In this document: in pieces, positions 11,453 to 24,239 of the stretch
Layout: every line of letters starts with the position of its first letter
How positions within the stretch are numbered: position 1 is the first letter of the stretch
Source: Otatea glauca
Lineage: Eukaryota > Streptophyta > Magnoliopsida > Poales > Poaceae
Length of the DNA stretch: 64,000 nucleotides
Assembly (NCBI GenBank): GCA_036346275.1
Contig: CM070725.1
Span: 44,826,104 to 44,890,103, forward strand
Direction of reading: 5' to 3'
The notes under the pieces: model-generated
Told to the model about the DNA's origin: nothing
Databases searched by the model: none
What the model saw: only the letters and a program-made list of their open reading frames with translations
Position numbers and translations under genes: made by a program

Positions 11453-13220
11453 ATTGACATATCGTACACCAATGTTAATTGGACTAAACTCACTTTCGGT
11501 ACACCAAACTGTTCATGTGAATTGCAAATGGATCGCATTACTCATGCATGCAAGTGTAATGAAGCTGAAGCACACACAGACCAGACGACCGATGAAGGCA
11601 CAGTTGTTGTGGTAGTTGTTGCTTTACTTACTCGATGGACCAAGGAGGTAGCGCAGGTGGCAGCACTCGCAACCTAATTCCCATCTGCCCGCTCTGCCCC
11701 GACCACTGCCATGTCATGCCACCTAATGATCTCTTTTTAGTCTCTACTACTTGTTCTCTTCGGGGGCGAAACTGATAGGATACCCGGTATGCACCAGCGT
11801 TCGTAAAAATTTGAAAAACGTTCATAGATTAGTTCAGTATTTATAGTCCATATGTCTAGTACACTACTTATACGCTAATACTTTTCGGTTCAATATCTTA
11901 ATTAACTAGAAAGAATTACTAAACCATATCAAATATCAACGAGTCAATTTGTTACTTAGTCAATTTACTCTATTATATGAGAATAGCATCCTACCTAATA
12001 GTGTGTCATTGCTTGTTGTTAGGTATAGAGAATGGCCAAGCATCAAATAGAGCTTAATTACATCGATGAAAAATGCTGAAACCTAGTGGGAGGTGATAGA
12101 GGACGAGAGCCACATAGAAAACCTAAATGACGAAATAGATCACATGGGGATTACTCTATGTAGCCCATAGAGACAGGGCACAAGGCCCTTGTGACTTGAA
12201 GGCACGGGCGCGACAGACGATCCAGACGTTATCGCTCGGTGTGGCAGACAGAGGCAAAGGCACATCGCACACAACAACAAGCAGTGCGGTGCACACCAGT
12301 GACGACACCCTCAGGTCTCGGGATTTGTAAGCCCTCGTCAGTTTGTTGATGAGTTGATTCCGATTTAGTGATTTAAGATGTATATTATAGAATTGTTTAT
12401 ATCAATTATCAATTGTCAAGTGTGCACTCGTTAGGGTTCCGCCGTTTGTGGTGCCGCCACTAACCCCAGAAATTCTTATCATTGCCTCCACCTCGCCATT
12501 ATTGACCACTGTTCGGAGCCGTTCGCCTTTCTCTGTTCTTTTAATAGAGGAATTGTCAAGGAGGGACAGAGAGACATACCGATGCCATTGCTTGAATTTT
12601 CTTTTCTTTTGCTCCCTTTTAAGCTCTGCTTTTTTGGGTCATCCTTTTACTTACCATATCTTCCTGCAGGAGTGCAGGTAGCATTTGCTTTTCTTTGCTT
12701 CTTTGGCCTTGTGGGTCACCTCTGCCTGTTACTAATCCTACTCCTCTAACTCAATCTTAAATATCAGCTCTTTTGCCTTGAAACCATTATTGTATATCTT
12801 CCTATATAGTACTGGCGTTAGTACATCCCCTGCTCGTCGTTTCTGTTGTGCTCCATTGTTCTTGTCTTTAGTATCTACGCAAACCTTGCGTTTCCTTTCA
12901 TGCGCGTGGGCAAGCAGGGAAGCTCTGTTTAGTTAAGTAGAAGTTGGTATTGGGAGAGAGAGAGAGAAGAGTTCTCATCGTCCGGACCAAGCTGAATCAT
13001 GGCCTCCTCCTGCTCTCCTCATTGACAGTTTATACTACACAGCAATAACTCATGATGTATGAGCTTGGTAAGTTCATTAGTGTGAGTGATTACATGACTT
13101 TCTCCTTTTCTTCAGCTAATTATACTGATTGCATACATGCTTGCTCTTGATGGTTGGTAGGTTCTCGGTGACTGAAGCACATTCTAAGCAGCCTTGGAGA
13201 ACTCATCATCAGAAGTGCTC
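11453..13220. other. Upstream region and probable 5' UTR of the MIP1-type gene
   Basis: No coding exon is recognised. CT- and T-rich DNA at 12600-13150 includes intron-like stretches just before the first coding exon at 13221, so part is probably a spliced 5' leader. Nothing else is seen from 11453 to 12400. Confidence 0.35.
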
Positions 13221-16200
13221 ATGGAAACAACCGTTTATTGTGCAGAGACACCAGAGGCTGGCCACTCGTCTTCTCATCTACTAAACCGACACTCACAAAG
13301 GTTAGCACTCAGCAGTCTTCCAGCATGGTATCCATAATTTTTGTTCTTTTACCAATTATTCAGGGTAAGCTCCAGAAAAGTTGGTGAGATAATAGTTGCT
13401 AAAAGAAAGGAGGAGCAGCAGTGAGCATATAGATACGCAGGACAGTTCTAACCGTTCTGATCAATACTTACAACATTTTTTTCACTATCATCGATCCGTA
13501 TTTGGTTGCATCAGCAAAATTTGACTGCATACACCTATCATTATGTTACTGTGCTCTGTGATTGTCTCCTGTAGATCACATGAAAAAACTCTCAGGTGAT
13601 ATGTGCTGTAAGTGATGTTGAAGGTTGCTGTTCTAGCAACGAGGAGGTTTTACCCTTTTTCTGAATGTGAAGGAAAATAGCAATGTAGGCAGTTGTACTT
13701 GCAAATCGTTTTCCAGCACCGTATCTGCTTCCTGTTACTCTGTCTGGTCTACTTTGACCAAATAACATTTTATCTTTCACTAGACAAATATTCAGTTTCA
13801 GTATTCTGAGCTACCTATTTTTTAGTTACTTTGCATGATATATCTGATTAAGTATTGTTCTAACTTTAGTTCTTGTATTTTCAGTGTTATAAGCACACAT
13901 GGAAATGTATTGGACATATCACCGCGATTCTCCTATGAAAAACCTGTGGGTAATCTAAATTTCCTTCTCGTTTTTACTCTTATTTGTACCTTTTCTTTAC
14001 TGTCTAGTTCATCAAATAAGCAACCCTACTAATCTTCAGTTGCCACTTTCTTACTGGAATTTTCTCTTTTCTTACTATGTCATGATTGAGCAGACAATCA
14101 ATCGAGATAAGATGCTCCGTAGAAGATATTCGCTTAACCTGCCAGAGCATTTGCCTGACCATCACATGATTACTACTGCAGAACAAACTGAAAAGGCTAT
14201 TTCAAAGGTTTGTTCCAGATCCTAATAAATTATTTCATGATCTCAAGGGCCTATTTGTTTCCAAAAGCTGAAGTAAAGCTGTTCAATGCAGGTCTTATAT
14301 CCGTACTTTATAACGCTCCTATCATCTTACTTTTTCTCAATAGCTTAAGTATATTTCTGTTGTCAACAAAATGATGTTGTCATATCTAGGGAGTTGTAAC
14401 TAAGTCCATGAGCCATGATTATGCTTTCTCTTCTTTAAAGATGAATCTGCTATACTCGGGAACAGTGTTTCAGCTTCAACCTTTAAATAATACAAAGTAA
14501 AAGAAAAATTATTACTACATATTGTGTTTCCTTTTAATCATCAAGTTCTGATTGATCTTGTGTTGCCTGCAGTCTGTTGCAGACTTAGTGTGGGAGATAG
14601 CAGCCCTTGAGGAAGAAGTTGTTCGCAAGGAACTGCATTTGCTTTCCCTCTACAGGGCAACATTTGATCAATACCTAGGTGTCTCCCCTCGTGTGTCTAG
14701 TCAGGTACACACCTTGCTACCTTGGATGGATCAATGTTCAGAGTTTATGCTGCAAAGAAATTCAGTGAGTAGACAGTGTACTGAAGCTAAAGTTATGATC
14801 AGGTGGATCAAGAAATACATCGCCATTGCAGCAGAAAGAAAGCTGATGAAGGTGCCCTTCGACTGAGAGAAATCAAGGAGTCCGCATCCTACAACTTGCC
14901 AACAGTTTCAGATTCTAAACGTGTATGAACAATATCTCTTCTTCATCCTTTCAGTATTTACGATCAAGCTAGTCCCGTGCACTTGCATGGGCATCATCCT
15001 TAAAACATGTTTAAATGTCTTGGCAATACATACTTGTTTTTTCTTTTTGAAAAATAGATCATTACACAACTTCATTTGTGATATTTTAATATTATATATT
15101 ATGAGAGAAAATACTCACTATGTTTCCTAATACTTATCACCTGTGACCAAAACTTTCTTCATTTAATACTTTTTTTTACGGAATTACTTGCATAGCAAAA
15201 TAGTAAACATAGTATTACATAACATTTCTTAGTTATATCATATCATCATATCATTATTTCATTATTGCAATGCTTATCTAAACTATATGCTCATAATGTA
15301 TATTATATATCGGTATAGCCGAGTGAGCACCTATCATATACTCATAATGTCAATGCATCTCTCTCTCAATCCCTCTATCCTGTGGAGATCCACAAAATAA
15401 AGGGTTAGACTGTTTTATTTTTCTTGAGAATTTTTAGAATATTTACTTTTTTAATAGTGATTGTAAACTCCTTGTCGTTGATTTTTATTATATAATAGAT
15501 TTGATTCCTTGTATATATATACATACACATGCACACACTCACGGTAGTGCTATTTTACACCTACGCGTAGCGTTGCTTAATCTACGCGCGAGTCGTAGCC
15601 CCCATTTCGCATGACTAGTCGCCAACGTACGGCCCAAAAACACGTATGACATCCCAGAGAAGTAATTAATACGTCGCATCATCTAAACCATTTTACAACT
15701 AAACGTATACTGTGAACGCATGTGTGCGGTATAATGTGTACACGGTAGCCAAAAATAAGTAATTAATGTATCGCATCATCTGAACCGCTTGTAAGTTGTG
15801 TTCCTAGTTTGTACATGAATCTAATTTCTTTGTTTTAGCTGTAACTTTTTATTGACAACTCCAATTCATAAAAGGTTTTCACCAGTAGCTTACTGATGAT
15901 GAGAGCAACATAATGATATAAGTCTTGCTAATAAACGTCGTGTGTATCGATGGTAAAATCTATATACACAGATAGTAAAATCTAATTCATGTAGTGAAAC
16001 TTATATCAATGTGTTGATCTTGTCATCGGTAAGCTACTGATGAAAACCGTTCGTGAATTGAAGATGTCAATAAAAAGTTATGGCTAAAATAAAAAAGAAC
16101 AGATTCTAGTTGAAATAAGGAAACACATTACTAGTTACGTCGCATGTGCGACTAGTAAATCCGTTTCTTTGTTTGTATATGAATATGATTTTTCTTTGTT

Positions 16201-17171
16201 TTAGCCATAATTTTTTTTGATAGCTCCGATTCACAAAAAGGTTTTCACTAGTAGTTTACCGACGACGAGAGCAACATAATAATATAAGTTTAGCTAATAA
16301 AAGCCGTGTGTACCGATAGTAAAATCTATATGTACGGATAGTAAACTCTGATTCATGCGGTGAGACTTATATTAGTGTGTTACTCTCGTCATCAGTAAGC
16401 TACGGGTGAAAACCGTTCGTGAATCAGAGCTGTTAATAACAAGTTATGGCTAAAGCAAAGAAAATCATATTCATGTACAAACAAAGAAACACATTTACTA
16501 GTCGGTCATGCGACACAACTAGTAACATATTTCCTTATTTCAACTAGAATCTATTCTTTTTTGATTTAACATAACTTTTTATTGATAACTCCGATTCACA
16601 AAAGGTTTTCACTAGTAGCTTACTGATGACGAGAGCAACATGCTAATATAAGTCTAACAACATGAATCATATTTTACTATCCATATACATAGATTTTACT
16701 ATCCGTATATATATATATTTTACTATCGGTATACATAGATTTTACTATTGATACACACGACGTTTATTTGTGAGACTTATAGCATTATGTTGCTCTCATC
16801 GTCAGTAAGCTACTAGTGAAAATCTTTTGTGAATTGGAGCTATCAATAAAAAGTTACGTCTAAAACAAAGAAATTAGATTCATGTACAAACTATGAATGC
16901 AACTTACCAGCTGTTCAGAAGATGCGATGCATTAGTTACTTATTTTGGGCTATTGTGTACACATTTTACTATGGACAACCATTCACAGTATGCGTTTATT
17001 CGTAAAATAGTTTAGGTGATGCGATGCATTAATTAGTTGGTTTGTCCAAGTAATTGCGGCAGTCTGTTGCGCTAATCAGTGCATTGGAAGGCTCGGTCTG
17101 ATTGGGTCAAATAGTCCAAGCGTAGAATAAACTATTATACATGCAGCTTCCGAATAGCATATATACAGCAT

Positions 17172-17207
<36 letters not shown>

Positions 17208-19809
17208 ATGTGTAAAATACCTTCTACTTGAGTGTAGTTATTCCCACGTCTGATATACCACATAAATGAACTTGAAATACTCATCTATCACTTTGTGTAC
17301 ACTTATATACTAATTATAAGATACTCCAATGTGAAACACACGAAAAAATTGCATACTTTATAAACTTTTTTTTGTCAAACTAGCATATTTTTTGAATTTT
17401 AATTATAAATAAATCAAAATTGTCTATTTTTGTGTAGTTTGGAATTAAAAAACACTAAATTCATTTAATTTTTTTTCTAAATTTGCTTAAAATTTTTGTT
17501 CTAAATTTGCTTATTCTTGGATTGTAATTCTTATAAACTTTATTTTTCATTTTTAGGTTTGAATTCATACATAGCAGCTGATTTTTGTTTCAAATTTATG
17601 TTATTTTTATTTTACTTGACATTGACTCTTTCTTTAATGAAATTTTATTTTTATTTAATTTTTATTTCAGTTTTAGGTTAGAATTTGGATACAAATCCAA
17701 CTACTAATTTTTGTTTCTAATTTCAGCAATGTAGTGGTTTTAATTTGGAGTTCGTATGAAAAATCACACTGCTAATTTTCTTTTATTTTTCATTCCAATT
17801 TTTTTTAATTTCATTTGATATTTTTTTAATTTTAAATATCAATTTTAAGTTAGAATTCGTATACAAATCCAACTACTAATTTTCATATAATTTTTATTCT
17901 GAAGTTAAGCTATATACGGTTTTAATTTGTAGTACGTATGAAAATCAAATGGCTAAATTCCTTTTATTTTTATTCAAAATTTATTTTATTTTTATTGTAG
18001 TAGGCATGAACACTTTCATTTAATCTAAGCCGTTATAACTCGGGTCCGTTAGATGGATAGTTAGATTTTTTTTATTAAATAATAATATCCAATGGTTGCT
18101 ATAGTTCAACTAAATTAGGATTTACTGGTTTAAGGGTCATATGTTTTGCTTTTTTATAAGAATTTGTAGCATATTTATCTTTTTTCTTGGTAGTACTAAA
18201 AGATCTGTCGTGAACTTTTAATATATAATAGATACGGGCTTTAGCTCTCTTTTGGTTACAAATTCTTTCAAAGTGAGAATATCTGATTCAGCTTTCATAT
18301 CATTGAAGTATTCACAGGGACTGTCAAGATCATCTTCAGGGCATTCTAGTCTTGCAAATTTCTTGAGTGCTTCTATCGCTGAATATGTACCCAAGATTTC
18401 ATGCAAGCTTTCAGAGGACATTATAAGATGCATTTCTGCCGTCTACTGCAGACTTGCAAGCCTCCCATCACAAGATGCTGATTTTGAGACTTTGTCCACT
18501 CCTTCGTTCTCCTCTTTATCAAATACCTTTTCTCGAATTCACCGTATCGATAGTTGGAGCCCCCGCTTACATTACACTGTCAACACAAGCTCTGAGAAAA
18601 AATGTGGTTCATTGAATGAGAATAATGAACAGTACAGTGGGATGATAATTTTTCCAAGGATACATATAGATGCTGACAAGTTCGATTATGCCTCTAAAAT
18701 GCTAGAGACTATCAGGTAAGCAGCTGCACCCCCAACCAAAACACACACACACACACGGGGAAGAACTCTTGGTTTACAGATGCTCATTTTTGTGTCTCAG
18801 AGAGCTGATAAAACGTCTCGAGAAAATTGATCCTACAAAGATGGCACACGAGGAGCAGCTCTGCTTTTGGATCAACATCCACAATGCTTTAGTGATGCAT
18901 GTATGTTCAACATTGATAACAAATATCACCTTAGCTATCTTCACTGTTAACCACAGTGCCTTCTGAAATGCAACAGGCTTTTATGGCTTATGGACTTCAG
19001 GACAAACGCATGAAAAACACAGACATGATTCTGAAGGTATACAGTTATCAAACTTTTAGCAATTATACTGTTATCACTTGTCACATTTGAATTTCTCTTA
19101 AAATTGATTCTTGACCAATATGTTGTCAGGCTGCATATAATGTGGGTGGGCATTCAGTAAACTCCCAAATTATTCAGAACTTAATTCTTGGATGTCAATC
19201 CCATCGTCCTTCACTGGTATGACACCTAAATAGCAATATCCATTAACCACACAAACACAATCAAATTTCAGAAGGAGAAGCACTGACAAACTAATGGCCA
19301 TGCAGTGGGTTCGGACGCTATTTGCGCCAATTAAAAAATCAACATCAGGGAGCTCCACACATCCATATGCTCTTCCTCATCCAGAGCCACTTGCTCACTT
19401 TGCTCTTTCCACTGGAGCATTCTCAGATCCACCTGTAAGTTCTACGGCTGTGGATAACATTTTAACTGAAAGGTGATCACAGTATTCTTACTGCAAAAAT
19501 TCTCTGCAGGTGAGGTTGTACACAGCCAAGAAAATATATCATCAACTGGATCAAGCAAAGACTGAGTTCATTAAAGCTAATGTTATTGTCAGGAAGCAGA
19601 TCATCTTTCTACCCAAAGTCCTCCACCACTATGCAAAGGATGCTACTCTAGAGTTGCCTGATCTGGTTGAGATGGTATGCGAGAGCATGTCTGAATCCCA
19701 ACGAAAAGAAATCAGACAGTGTCTTAGGAGGAGGATAGACAAGTGTGTAGAGTGGCTGCCATACAAATCGTCTTTCAGATACACTGTACATAGGAATTTG
19801 GCTGAGTAG
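13221..19809 (+). CDS. MIP1-type leucine-zipper / DUF547 protein
   Basis: Eleven coding exons join in phase: 13221-13300, 13885-13945, 14094-14207, 14573-14704, 14803-14922, 18318-18715, 18801-18900, 18977-19036, 19130-19216, 19306-19434 and 19510-19809. The product is about 526 residues. The N-terminal third carries the MIP1 leucine-zipper segment (VADLVWEIAALEEEVVRKEL). The C-terminal half is a DUF547 domain with CFWINIHNALVMH, AAYNVGGHSVN, HPEPLAHFALSTGAFSDPP and a C-terminal WLPYKSSFRY. Relatives include the Antirrhinum ternary-complex factor MIP1 and uncharacterised proteins; the biochemical role is unknown. Every splice site is GT-AG and no stop interrupts the model. The 3.4-kb fifth intron is packed with foldback repeats yet leaves the reading frame intact. 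The 5' leader is not resolved. Confidence 0.9.
15660..17040. repeat. Large foldback element made of three successive hairpins
   Basis: The flanks are long inverted repeats: 15660-15840 matches the complement of 16870-17040, sharing AATTAATRCRTCGCATCA, CATACTGTGAA, TGTACATGAATCTAATTTC and more. Inside are three palindromic units (about 15810-16130, 16165-16505, 16540-16880). Each has a TTTTTATTGAYAACTCC-like arm, an AGTAGCTTACTGATGA-like block and an AT-rich loop with GGTAAAATC motifs. No coding frame. It lies in intron 5 of the DUF547 gene. Confidence 0.75.
17150..18240. repeat. AT-rich intronic DNA with (TA)n/(TG)n and degenerate tandem repeats
   Basis: A (TA)n run followed by TGTGTG occurs at 17176-17213. 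From about 17560 to 17990 a unit of roughly 190-250 bp recurs, each containing TACAAATCCAACTACTAATTTT, a GGTTTTAATTTG block and a CTTTTATTTTTATTC-like end. No gene is seen. Confidence 0.5.
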
Positions 19810-20340
19810 GCACTGTTTTTTCTTCCCCCAATTGTCCTTGTAGGTAATGAACTAAGAAGTGTGTGTAATTTGTGTAAATAGGTGATTGTGATAGTTTCCT
19901 AGGAGAGGAAAGTTGTAGCTCAATATCTTCTCCTTCGTGTTGTACCACTCACTTGAGCATTTCAATTGAGTGGAGCATGACGAGAAGAAAATTCATATGC
20001 TTTGCATTTGCTTTCTCCCCTTGGAAGGAATACGAGATTGCATACTCAAGACACTTACTTTCCACAAAACATCCAGTTAAAGCAAAATGCTTTGGATTCT
20101 CAACGCCCAAAATGTTCATGAAGCAACACAGCCAATGCTGCTCTTCAATGTTTTTTCTCTTAATACAAGTTGTATAAATCTTAAAACAAACGAAGAGATA
20201 AGTAATCATCATCTACCTTTTAGTCATGCTTTAATATTTGTGCAACTGTCAAAAAGAAAAGCATGGAAGAACCTCTCCGAAAGAAAATATTCACCTGAAG
20301 ATAAAACATGGTACATGGGAACTGAAGACATGATGAGCGC
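19810..20340. other. 3' flank between convergent DUF547 and mTERF genes
   Basis: This holds the probable 3' UTR of the DUF547 gene on the plus strand and of the mTERF-like gene on the minus strand. Short open frames here lack motifs. Confidence 0.4.
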
Positions 20341-21378
20341 TTAAACTACTGTAACCAAGCCAAACTTCACGGCAAACTTCTTCTGATTACAGTCAAGCAT
20401 CTCACTGAGGCTGCACCTGGAGTTCGTCTGCTTTACCACCTTGTGACGGTACTCCAGGCTCCTCTTGAGGCCATGGCGAAAGAACTGGGGGTAATCTACT
20501 ACCTCGCCCCTGTCCCATCCCATTTCTTCGACCAGGAACTTCATCCTGGGTTCCAAGCAATGCTTGATACTCTTAATGAGAATGGGAGGGTATCCAGCCA
20601 CCAATGCCATGGCCTGATCCTTGCTGAACCCGCAGCTCCGTAGGAATGCTAAATTGGACCGCAAAATCTTGTCGACGTCTCGCGACAGTATATCAGGGAA
20701 GCTCATGACCATCCTCTGGAGATTTGACCCCTGCAACCTGACTGCCGACTTGAGGAACTCGGCAGTAGGAGTAGGACGCAACCGACCGTTTGTCGACGCT
20801 GTACCCCATGATGTACGGCTCCTTTGCCAGGATCTTACCGATCATGCCCTCCTTGTCAATGCCAAGGCCAACAAGGAAGTCGACCGTCCGGGAGAACTTC
20901 GCCTCGATGCTGTAGCTGATGAGGCGCGGGTTGACCATGAGCAGCTTGGCGAGCTGCTTCTCGGAGATGCCCAGCGTCTGGAAGAATGCAAGAAGAGGGC
21001 AGAGCTTCTCTTCTCCTCCACGCTGTGAAACAGTATCTGGGGGAACTTGATGATGGCCTGCGCAACCTCCCCAGGCTTGGCCTGCAGCGTGGTGAGGCAC
21101 TGGACCGTGGGGACGAGCTTGTCGTCGACGGACACGGTGAGCACCTTGGGGCACTTGGTGACCCACGTGCCGCAGCTTCCGCCGCTCGATCTTGACATTG
21201 TTGAGGAGGTAGTCCCAGACGCCGGAGACCTCGCCGGCATCAAGACTGCAAATTCTTGCACCTCCTTGACATGCGCCGGATGGCCTCCTCGTCGAACCCT
21301 TTCTCCCTCAGTCACTGCGTCAGGCTCCTGGCATTGCTGCCACCACCGGTCATTGAACTCCTCCCTGTTCAGCATCAC
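20341..21378 (-). pseudogene. mTERF family protein gene, frameshifted
   Basis: The minus strand encodes mTERF repeats: KCPKVLTVSVDDKLVPTVQC, KPGEVAQAIIKFPQILF, KQLAKLLMVNPRLISYS, GIDKEGMIGKILAKEPYIMG, RMVMSFPDILSRDVDKIL and AMALVAGYPPILIKSIKHCL. mTERF proteins are organelle-targeted helical-repeat nucleic-acid-binding factors. The coding sequence is broken by at least five small indels: two near 21250-21330, an extra G in GTGGGTCACC (about 21160), a 5-bp tandem duplication (AGAAG) near 21014, and a 4-bp duplication (CGGT) near 20791. A 6-bp in-frame repeat (CCTACT) lies beside the last. The final 146 codons from 20781 are open to the TAA at 20341. Most likely a pseudogene, although assembly error cannot be ruled out. 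The N-terminus may lie in or upstream of this span. Confidence 0.8.
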
Positions 21379-21880
21379 AATTCAGGCGCAATGGAGCAGC
21401 AAAATCTCAGCAAGGCAAATCATCAAACACCAAGGGCGCAGGAGGCGACCGACAACGACAAGAAGATACAGTACAATCGTACGCGCATGTTGATGTGCTG
21501 ATTTCGAGTTCACAAGACGTTCTTGTCCGAATTGTTTGGTCACTACAACATGCCACTACCCAATATTTACGCACAAGCTGGTGCAGGTCACCCGCTACCG
21601 GCAAGAACAGCGGCGAGTTCAGGGTTGCAAAGACGACGAAACTGGCAAGAATAATCGAAATCAAGATGGAGCAGGCAAGGTTTGATGGAGAGGAACGCTC
21701 ACCTTGTTCTTGCTCTGGAGCGGGGCGGGCCGCAGTGCAGCGGCGGGTAACCGGAGAGGAGGATTGGAAGCCTATCTTTATCCAGCTGCTGCTTAATGCT
21801 TATGGCCAGAACCCGGCCAGCACTAATCTCAAAGAACATCATCCGCTCCGTGCGTGCATTTTATGACTAGGAAGGCGATC
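21379..21880 (-). other. Probable 5' leader of the mTERF-like gene
   Basis: On the minus strand, ACAAGGTGAGCG near 21700 is a good splice donor following GC-rich transcribed-looking DNA (21700-21870). The stretch 21400-21700 would then be a leader intron. No protein is assigned. Confidence 0.35.
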
Positions 21881-22532
21881 CATAGGCCACGGCCCACACT
21901 AGCCAGACCTTTTTTAACGAAAAAAAAAAACTCCGGTAGCAAATTTAAGAGTAAATTTTACAAAACTAAAGCTTTTGTATAGACTCGCAGAAAACTACGG
22001 GTTTAACTTCTATTTTATAAAACCAAATATTTTAGGAGAATTTGTATCATAAAAATATATATTTTAGAATTGACTGCTTTTTATAATAGATCTGGCAATG
22101 TAGGCCACCCACACTATCAGACATGTTACCAGAAACGTTCAATTCTAAAGTTTGTAGTTTTGTGACATAAGTTCTTTTAAAATTTGTAGTTTTGTGAAAG
22201 ATGGGTAAAACTTAAAACTTAACGTATGTACAAGCAATGAAGCCATTCCCTGCTTGTTAACAGCTTAACATATGACAAAAGTAGATCGGCTGCAATTCTC
22301 GCAACTGGAAAGGGCAATGCAAATTGCAATAAAAATTTCATTCGAATCATCTATAGGAGTAGCTACATAACGTTCGGTTGTCGTAGACGTACAGCCAGGG
22401 ACTAGGCAGGATGAGATGTGAGCGAATATTATGGTGAAAAAGGCTGCATATCTCCAAGTTTTTATGCTTCTGCAACTCAAAACTGTCTCTAGCTGTTGCA
22501 TCATCTTCCTCGGTGGATTCATTTGCTTTCAA
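21881..22532. other. Intergenic, AT-rich, short inverted repeats
   Basis: TTTGTAGTTTTGTGA-like sequence recurs at 22150-22200 and appears inverted near 21960-22030, suggesting a degraded MITE. The right half probably contains the 3' UTR of the reductase pseudogene. Confidence 0.35.
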
Positions 22533-24118
22533 TCATGCCGCGCGCTTCTGTAGATAGCCATGAGCTTTGAGCGACTCCACGGAGTCACCAAACATCTCCT
22601 CCACTCCTTTCAACTTGAGGCCCAGCTCCCGGATCTTGGCAGTGTTGAAATCATGCGTCTGCTCGCCGTAAATGTTCGGGAAACTGCACAAGAAATTTCA
22701 AGACAACGCATTTCCACTTATCCAATCGAATTATGCAGCAGAAGCTGATGATAGATTGAGCAAGCAGATTACCCAACAAAACAAGCAAAAAAATTTTGCA
22801 GAAGAGAGCACAATACAAGAACCTGCAGGCAACTAGGCGCGAGTGACAATGCATATGTATGTTTTCAGTCTGGACTGACCTCTTTGGGATTGGATATGAT
22901 GGGAATCACTTTGCAAGCAAGGCGACCAGCTCATTGTTATCCAGAACCGCCGGGTTGCATATGTACCTCCCTTTGGCGCTGGCAGTTTCGTAGACCAGGA
23001 TGTGGCAGCTCGTGACATGGTCGATGTGAATGTACCCCGTTCTTCTGTACATGATGAACTTCTCTCTCTCTCCTGCAATACAATTTCATTGACATTTTAG
23101 AACCCATGCAGAGTAGCATTCAGCCATTTTCCAGAACATGAACGATGAGATGTCTTACATACCTTGAGATAAGCCAAGGACACTTGAAGCAGTGGGGCCT
23201 AACTCAGGAGACAAATTAGGTCCAACCACGAACGTCGGAAGAACAGTCACAAGGTCGGTGTTGTTCTCCTTGACAAACTCCCAACGGCGTACCATATCTG
23301 AATACCGGGCACATGGGAAAGGAACCAAACAATCTTCAGAGCAATGTTTGGAAAGATACATTGGCATAAACCAAAGTATGTATTTGGATTTCCCTACTAC
23401 ATCACCTGGAGACTTTAGCAGAACCCCATGGAGCCCCATGATGTTTCCTCCAGGAATGCGTTGGTGGGGAGTTCAGCTTCGTCATTGACCCTCACGGTTG
23501 ACGATGAAGACGTGAGAACAACCCTTTTGAGAAATGGATGCTTCTTGCATGATCTTAGCACATTTAGAGTGCCGTTTATTGCTGAATCAAACATTTCTGC
23601 CAGCAATTAAAGTGACATCATATGTTAAGGCCTATAACAATATGACTTCATCCTCCAACATAGTAAAAGAAAAAGATAAGACAAGGGAAGAGATTAAATT
23701 TAGTGTGGCATGCTTTGGAATCAGATTTAGTGATGATAGGCGATGCAGTGTGGAGGACACCCTCACAGGCCATCACAGGATCATCAAAGCTCCCTTCTTC
23801 CAAGAGGTCAGCTCTCGCAAGCTCCAGCCTTTCCTTGGCACCTGCTAAGTTCCAGAGGTGTGCTATCAAGTTAGCAAAGATGTTATCTCACTTCCAATAA
23901 TTGCACATTCACAAAGGAGCAATAAGAACGGAGTTCATACATTAGCAACCACAAGAGGAATGCAAGATTAGATCATTAAAGCGAGAGGAGAAGGACCTGG
24001 GTCTCTGGCTGTCCCTAGAACATGGTACCCGGACTCGAAAAGTCGCTTAACAAAGCCAGGAGGCAACAAAGCCAGACGCCACCGTGACACACACTTTGCC
24101 CTTGGTAGTGTTCCCCAT
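22533..24118 (-). pseudogene. Cinnamoyl-CoA-reductase-like / DFR-superfamily reductase pseudogene
   Basis: Minus-strand exon remnants follow the order of plant CCR-like short-chain reductases (extended SDR, NADPH-dependent). Exon 1 runs 24118-23997; then come GAKERLELARADLLEEGSF (about 23860-23690), NGTLNVLRSCKKHPFLKRVV with SSSSTVRV (about 23606-23415), KENNTDLVTVLPTFVVGPNL (about 23290-23170), the block with HIDHVTSCHILVYETASAKG (23070-22890), and a last exon 22683-22533 ending AHGYLQKRAA. Defects are clear. The first Gly of the cofactor motif TGASGF is Val. An extra T in exon 1 creates a stop just after ASWL. The segment that should carry the catalytic YxxxK is shortened and frameshifted, losing the Lys. 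Function is therefore very unlikely. Confidence 0.85.
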
Positions 24119-24239
24119 TCTCTCAAGCTGGAGGTGCACCTGAAATTTGATTCAACTCCTTAAATATGCACGGTGAACTATATTGTAGAGATAGAACAAG
24201 CAGAGAAGCATACTAGTATATCACCTTCTTTTGGTGATT

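Noticed and set aside
13364..13383. Possible 20-nt micro-exon in the DUF547 gene
   Set aside because: Joining 13300 directly to 13885 keeps the frame, whereas including the micro-exon gives an early stop.
14705..14866. Read-through extension of the DUF547 exon
   Set aside because: A 98-base GT-AG intron (14705-14802) restores the conserved EIHRHCSRKKADEGALRLRE-like continuation in phase.
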